A stretch of DNA of 64,000 nt. It comes from Kudoa neothunni. Taxonomy: Eukaryota; Cnidaria. The DNA lies in NCBI GenBank assembly GCA_964304625.1, contig OZ199840.1, forward strand, positions 6,882,001 through 6,946,000, written 5' to 3'. The notes under the pieces are model-generated. The model did no database searches. It was given only the letters and a program-made list of their open reading frames with translations, and had not been told where the DNA came from. Positions within the stretch are counted from its first letter, which is position 1. The number at the start of each line of letters is the position of its first letter. Below are positions 58,460 to 64,000 of the stretch, one piece after another. The position numbers and the translations under genes were made by a program.

Positions 58460-59643
58460 CAGTAGGTGATGGCTCGTGCGCACTACCAGTCGTGGGCACC
58501 TGCCATGATTTAATGACTTACACAATACTGTGACTAATTAAAATGAATCGAATAAAAGCATAACAATTATAATAAATTATTAAAACCTTAGTTTTTGTTT
58601 AAATTCGTTGTATATAAGAATTAGCTCAAATTTACGACTCGTGGGCACTTGAAGGAAACCAAGAAGTTACTTTCTTTGAAAGATAAAGTGGATATAATGC
58701 CGTATTATGAAAGAATAACGAATGGGGAAAACAGATAAACTAAAATTCTCAATTATTTTAACTTAAAATATCTATCCTCTTTAAATAAAATTTTGGTTAA
58801 TAAAGAGTACATTTGAAGTCTCATAATGGAATGAAAATTACAAATAACCACAAAAAATTCATAATTTCTATGAATATTGCTTTAATTTATTTGAGAAAAA
58901 TGTACAAATTTATCAGAAAACGAAATTGTCAAATGTTATTTACGGTCATAGATCTAGAACCGGCGATTTACGATTCAAGAATGTTAGAGCTTTACCAGTA
59001 AAATATTAATAATTTTTCCAAAGAAAAATCCAATTAATAAGTATGCTAAAAACTTTTAGTTATATTTTATTGGGTGTATTAATTAACTTTAAGAAATTAT
59101 GCATATCAATATATATTATATTTATCTTGATTATTAACTCTTACTTCTACTTCTCTTGAGTATAGAAAATGACTTATTTGTTACGCAACACTTCCTTAAG
59201 ATATAATGATTCATTAAGAAAGTTTTCCGTGTGTTTTTATTTAAAATCGTCCAAACCTTTGTGATTAAACTAAAAAATAATTTTGATTGTAATACAATTG
59301 GATGTGTGAATTGCATTTATTATTTTTTTAAATTTTTGTTGACAGAAATCATTGGTATTATCATCACGTTGTCTAAATGGTTTGTTTCTACAAATTAAAA
59401 TCAAGGATCGACTAGATTAATCGTATTTAATCTATACATGATTGCTATAAGAACATTTTATTTTATCAATATACTTTTGAATATAAATGCAAACATAGTG
59501 ATAAATAAGAGAGACTAAATTGCAAGAGCCACATTAAAATTCTGTTTTGTTCGCATGCGTCATGACGGCTCGAGGGCATTTGACAGGTCGTGGGCACCTC
59601 GAACCCAATTCCCATTTTAGTGCCCACGACCCGTCACCTACTG
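58460..59643. mobile_element. 1.2-kb non-autonomous DNA transposon with TCGTGGGCAC subterminal motifs
   Basis: The left end CAGTAGGTGATGGCTCGTG (58460 on) pairs with the right end, which reads CAGTAGGTGACGGGTCGTGG inward from 59643. TA precedes the left end; TG follows the right. The motif TCGTGGGCAC recurs near both ends (about 58489, 58639, 59586 and inverted at 59624). The interior is AT-rich without a transposase. The superfamily is uncertain; TA-flanked CAGT ends suggest pogo-like. Confidence 0.72.
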
Positions 59644-59903
59644 TGGTCTAAAACGTCTCTGTATAAGGAGAAGATATGTGAACACGGACACTACGACTTT
59701 ATGTATTAGGATAAATTAATACAAGACCATTTAAAGATGGAAAAATCAACTTAAATGAGTTGATTTAGAAATATCGCGAAGCTGGTTTGCATAATTAAAA
59801 CAACAAATTATCATTCCACAAAAATACAATACACAACAAAAATAAAACAATGTTTAAAAAATAGCCCTCAAATATTTTGTTTTTACAAGCACAATAATGT
59901 ATT

Positions 59904-60946
59904 TTATTCGTTGATGACCCTTCTGAAATGGACGGCTAACTGAAGAACAACCAACAGAATAATAAATATATCGTCAATAAATCCGGCCACACCAAAATGC
60001 TTTCAGGGACCAAATCTTTGGGTATGATTACATACAAAAGTACAAATGCTAGGAGAAATGCCACCCCTAATTCGGTAGAAAAGAGCGACACTGTGATTGT
60101 TTAAGGTATGTCTGATCATATTTCGTAGCATGACGGGAAGATCTCGAATTTGTTCCCACAACTAAACAATATAATACGAGATATTGATAAAATATTTTGA
60201 GTGAAAAAATCATTCAGAATGATAAATAATACAGATATTTTTATTCCAGAGAATCTTCTGTTATACCAACGAATATTTCTAACAATATTGTTTTTGTAAT
60301 CATCATCAATATCGTCGATGTTCGTATCATCGTCATCTTGATTGGTGGGTAGGTTCTCAGCATTAAATTTATTGTTAACATCAGAAGAATATTCGAATGA
60401 GCCAGGCCATTGAGGTAACAGGATATTTACATTAGCTCTGCATAGAGGACAAGTGGCTCCTTTTAGAAAGCTACCATAATCATAATATGTGATAAAGCAA
60501 TTCCCTACAAATGAAAGTAATTACTATAAATAATATCACACCATAATAGAATTAATAAAACGACAATATGAAGTTGAGATTCATTGTGAACTTATTCATC
60601 ATAAGTAAGGATAAAAAAATCAATTTACCACAATAGATATGACCGCAATTGGTTTGAACAGGCCATTCCGCATTTTCGAAACAAATCGTACATTTAACAT
60701 TAATTTTATAACCAGGTTTTCTTGTCGTTTCCGGTTCATTTGTTGGTGGACCGAAATTTTGCTGTCTGCTATAACTAGCATTTGTTTGATTTTGAATATT
60801 ATGCTGAATTCTGTTGTGATACCAGGCGAGAAACACAAACAGAGCCAATGTCATAAAAAACAGTATAATACCTATTGGACTATACTCTGGGAGTTCATCG
60901 CTATCAAGATAGTCGATAAAAATGATTCAAACGATTCAAAACTCAT
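59904..60946 (-). CDS. RNF170: RING finger E3 ubiquitin ligase RNF170 (with frame breaks)
   Basis: Three exons, 60946-60629, 60504-60233 and 60161-59904, with GT-AG introns. RNF170 is an ER membrane E3 ligase linked to IP3-receptor turnover. Seen: an N-terminal membrane helix (IGIILFFMTLALFVFLAW), a RING domain split by intron 1 (CTICFENAEWPVQTNCGHIYC, then ATCPLCRANVNILLP), YNRRFSG, then the C-terminal DUF1232-type membrane pair (VIIPKDLVPES, GFIDDIFIILLVVLQ) ending RRVINE. Three single-base shifts, each in a homopolymer (A5 at 60917-60921, the GGGG near 60055-60075, the TTTT near 60000), are needed to read it. They may be sequencing errors or gene decay. AATAAA overlaps the stop. Confidence 0.85.
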
Positions 60947-62820
60947 TTACTATCGTAAGGTTAGTAGTATTACCCTTAAAGTAGATACTAAAATCAACTA
61001 AAACCCATAAACTACTCTCCCGAATGAATATTACGCACGCGTAAGGACCAGCAGAGATAAACTATACATTGTTTTCTGGGGGGCCAATTGATTTTTCTAT
61101 TTTAGTTTTTATTGCACCAAATAAGTCTCAATTATCTATTCAAATTTAGAAAGGATTGAATAATCTAAATACTTTCTTTTTGAATTTTAATTCCTCAATA
61201 ACGTATTAACAATTTCATTCTAACGGAATACACAATTAATCCTACTTACAATTGAGTTACGCCAACTAATTAGCCAAGATACACAATTCTATTTCGCTGG
61301 GAGGGAATTTAATAAAAAGTCCTTTAAAATATATAATGTAGTTTTGGCGATTCGTTGTCATTATTAAATTTTAAGTCTATTTTACTCAAATGATATGAGC
61401 TCTAATCCCAACCAGTATCCTTAATTCGTAAGTAGAGAGCCTTGGTTGGTTATATACACAAACCTTACTATTATGAATATTGAATCTATAACTTTTTTAT
61501 CAACTTTTCTACACTAAAAACTCGGCAATTTTCTTAACCTCTCAGTAATTAATTAACAACCGAATGTAAATATTTAATGAATATGCATTATGTGGGAAGT
61601 AACGCTACTCTGAAATTCCATATCCATGAAATAATACTTTAAAAATAGATAATATAAACACATGCTGAATAAAAGCTTACGAATTAACAAAAAATTTTTG
61701 GAGCCAGTCGTCGAATAATAACAACTGATTTTCGAGATATCCCGATATCTAATGATGATTAATTCTATCTTATAATATTCATTTTCTGTCTTTGGTGAAA
61801 AATAAAAGGTATTTATTCCCATAGCAAATATTTGGGTTTAAATTAACCCCAGGTCTACCAAACGCTTAACATAATAATTCGTTAAGTTATTTTCGCACAC
61901 AGTAATCGTGTATAATCTTGTTATCTGAAAATAAAGAAATTTCAATTTTGGATAGACACTAATTAAGTTAAACGTTGCGAGCAACAGGTCGTTCAGTCTA
62001 TGCTCAAAGCTTACATTTAATTCAAGCAATCTATTCAAAGCACACTAAATAGACTTTTAATTCATGTGAGAATATGTGCGTGATTATTTACACAAGCAAT
62101 CCTAATATAGAAAACTTTTAAGAGTAAGCAGCCCTATATTAAAGCCAACAATCCTTTGAGCAAGCCAACATATCTGCTTGCTTGGGGGGGGGGGGGGGGG
62201 CACATAAAAACCTACAATGAGGATTTCTACCTTTTCCCGTGTCACTACTAGCTGAGTGCGCCAAAGACTTTGGAGACATTTAACAACGGACTAATTACAC
62301 GTGATTTTAATCTCAAATATGTTAAGTTATAGGTGGGTTATCCGCCACGTCCCGTTTACCCAAATTAATGTTTATACTGAAGCAATAAATCCAAGTTTAA
62401 ATTAAACTCCGTTCTGTTAAAGTAAAGAGGGGATCATGCAGCTCTATTGCTGGTTTGCGCGTGTCGAATAGATAACATTTAAAATTTCCCCGATATCATT
62501 TTCTCAAGCCATTACGAGTTCTGTAACTCTCAATCTTCACTTATAGATATACTTATACCATTACCAATGAGTGTAATTACTTAGATTCACAAGTATGGAG
62601 TGTAATTATGCAAGAATTTGACATAATATCGCCTAAATAATTCAATAAAATATAGTATTTTTGCAAATCTGTTTTATTAAATTGTTGATAAAATAGGTTT
62701 TTCGTTTTATTAATTTTCTTAAGATAAATAATGAAAAATCTGGGGAACTATGATGTGCGTAAGAGGGTGTTTTTAGTTAGCGGCTTCGTAATTAAAAGGA
62801 TTAAAATCACAGAATATAAC
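60947..62820. other. intergenic DNA upstream of RNF170
   Basis: AT-rich with no gene recognised; short frames at 61574-61822 and 61838-62038 lack domains. Contains the poly-G run listed separately. Confidence 0.5.
62184..62200 (+). repeat. G17 homopolymer
   Basis: Seventeen consecutive G follow TGCTTGCTT in otherwise AT-rich DNA. No tRNA or gene is adjacent. Confidence 0.9.
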
Positions 62821-64000
62821 TACAGTCGTGACTCGATACTGCGTAATTTAACAAAAATAAGCGTTATACATTTTAATTAACAAAATTAAACAATTAAATC
62901 ATATTCGACATGCTAAATTGGATTATTATGAAAAGAAATTATATTTTGAACAAGCGGATATACGACAAAATAGAAAAAACCTTGTGTCTAGCTGTTGCGT
63001 AACTCATTTTCCACATTTTAATCCCTTTAATCCATTGGTTGCAGTATCGTAAACATGGTAAAATATCAAAGAACTATAAAAGATAAAATTAAAATAATAT
63101 ATTACTATAATTCACTTAAGTCTATAGCTTGTGCTAAAGCTATGACTGTAAAACATTTCGGTTTACCAAGTGATTCTAACTTAAATATTTTTCGGTAATT
63201 TAAAATAGGTCATTCTACTCTTGATAGAATCTTGTCAAAACAAGATGAAATTACAAATCCAAGTATTGAAATATTTAGAAAAAGATTTAAACCCGGAAAA
63301 TATGAACATCTTGAAAATAACCTTTACAACTGGATAGTTTCAATGCGAGATCAAAATAAACTATTATCTGGATTAAAAATTATCGAAAAGGCTTCTATTA
63401 CTGCCAAAGATATTGGAATAAACAATTTTAATGGAAGCAGGGTATGGTTTAATAATTTCAGGGTGCGTTATGGTCTGAAAAGTTCTAAATTACACGGAGA
63501 AGCTGAAAGTGCCGACTTTAGATGTATTTATGAATGGATGGGCAAGTCGTCCGAGATTTTGTCAAGATACAACCCAGAAAACATCTTAAATTTGGACGAG
63601 ACTGGTCTTTATTATGAACAGTTGATACAACGTACATACATTACTAAAAATGAACAAAATGTAAAGGGTGTAAAACAATCCAAAAAGTGTGTTACGGTTT
63701 TGGTCACTGCTTCAATGACAGGAGAAAATTTTCCATTACATGTATTAGGAAAATTTAAGAAACCTCGCTGTTTTAAAGGAATTAAAGAGTTTCCAGTTGA
63801 ATATCATTCCCAAGCGAATGGCTGGGTGTCCTCAACCATATTTTTTCAGATCCTCAAAGAGATGAACCACAATTTCATTAAAGAAAACAGAAAGGTTTTA
63901 ATTTTATTGGATCAATGCCCGTCTCATCCCAAATCGATTGATAATTTGGAAAACATCGAGCTTCTATTCTATTTCTGCCGAAAAATACTACCACTGTGGT
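62821..64000 (+). mobile_element. pogo/Tigger element 4, cut by the window edge
   Basis: TA (62821-62822) precedes CAGTCGTGACTCGATACTGC, the same terminus family as Tigger element 3 (27678). The coding region begins at 63055 and runs off the window. Confidence 0.82.
63055..64000 (+). pseudogene. pogo/Tigger transposase 4 (one stop, one shift, 3' end outside)
   Basis: From ATG 63055 the frame gives an N-terminal DNA-binding region (MVKYQRTIKDKIKIIYYYNS). It meets one TAA at 63195-63197 and then stays open for nearly 800 bases. Motifs: CENP-B-like GSRVWFNNFRVRYG, NLDETGLYYEQ (first Asp), GENFPLHVLGKFKKPRCFKG and LILLDQCPSHPKS (second Asp). A one-base shift near 63970 precedes a readable LPKNTTTVV, just before the third Asp. 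This is the least damaged Tigger gene in the window and may have intact relatives elsewhere. Confidence 0.85.

Noticed and set aside
1-64000. CRISPR arrays, operons or prokaryotic defence systems
   Set aside because: No regularly spaced repeats or bacterial gene clusters; all coding content is eukaryotic host genes or TEs.

Overview
The window is animal nuclear DNA: AT-rich, with spliced genes whose introns are mostly 39-105 nt, and dense in transposable elements (TEs). Six host genes can be read exon by exon: a GLUT/SLC2-type sugar transporter (2770-5025, -), splicing factor SF3A2 (13679-14711, -), a small mRpL55-like protein (30250-30594, +), the ubiquitin-like FUBI-RPS30 fusion FAU (32505-32960, +), neutral sphingomyelinase SMPD2 (34734-36173, -) and the E3 ligase RNF170 (59904-60946, -). 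The fused FAU gene, SMPD2, RNF170 and the TE mix (piggyBac, pogo/Tigger, Merlin, hAT, MULE, Gypsy with very short LTRs, a tRNA-derived SINE) point to an invertebrate, perhaps an arthropod. The species cannot be named from the sequence alone.

Layout. 1-5.1 kb: a hAT-like non-autonomous element, then the sugar transporter. 5-15 kb: gene-poor DNA with a hAT transposase fragment, a deleted piggyBac, a SINE and a Merlin element, then SF3A2. 15-29.4 kb: a transposon cluster of several piggyBac families, three pogo/Tigger elements and a second SINE copy split by a piggyBac. 29.4-36.2 kb: a gene island (mRpL55-like, FAU, SMPD2) with a second hAT copy inverted relative to the first. 36.7-45.1 kb: a Merlin element carrying a Gypsy retrotransposon inside its transposase gene and a MULE inside its terminal repeat. 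45.5-54.8 kb: a piggyBac split by a Gypsy element that is itself split by a second Gypsy element, both with perfect 5-bp target duplications. 54.8-57.9 kb: two more piggyBac relics. 58.5-59.6 kb: a 1.2-kb non-autonomous element. 59.9-60.9 kb: RNF170. 62.8 kb to the end: a Tigger element cut by the window edge.

The host genes are unrelated housekeeping genes and form no operon or pathway. Nearly every TE reading frame is broken by indels or stops, although some LTR pairs are identical or nearly so. RNF170 shows three homopolymer-type frameshifts, so some breaks may be sequence errors. I found no single gene cluster that looks like a new system. The most unusual observations are an in-frame UGA at the same codon of two divergent Merlin transposases, the depth and order of the TE nests, and sequence-variable but palindromic subterminal blocks shared by the piggyBac families.
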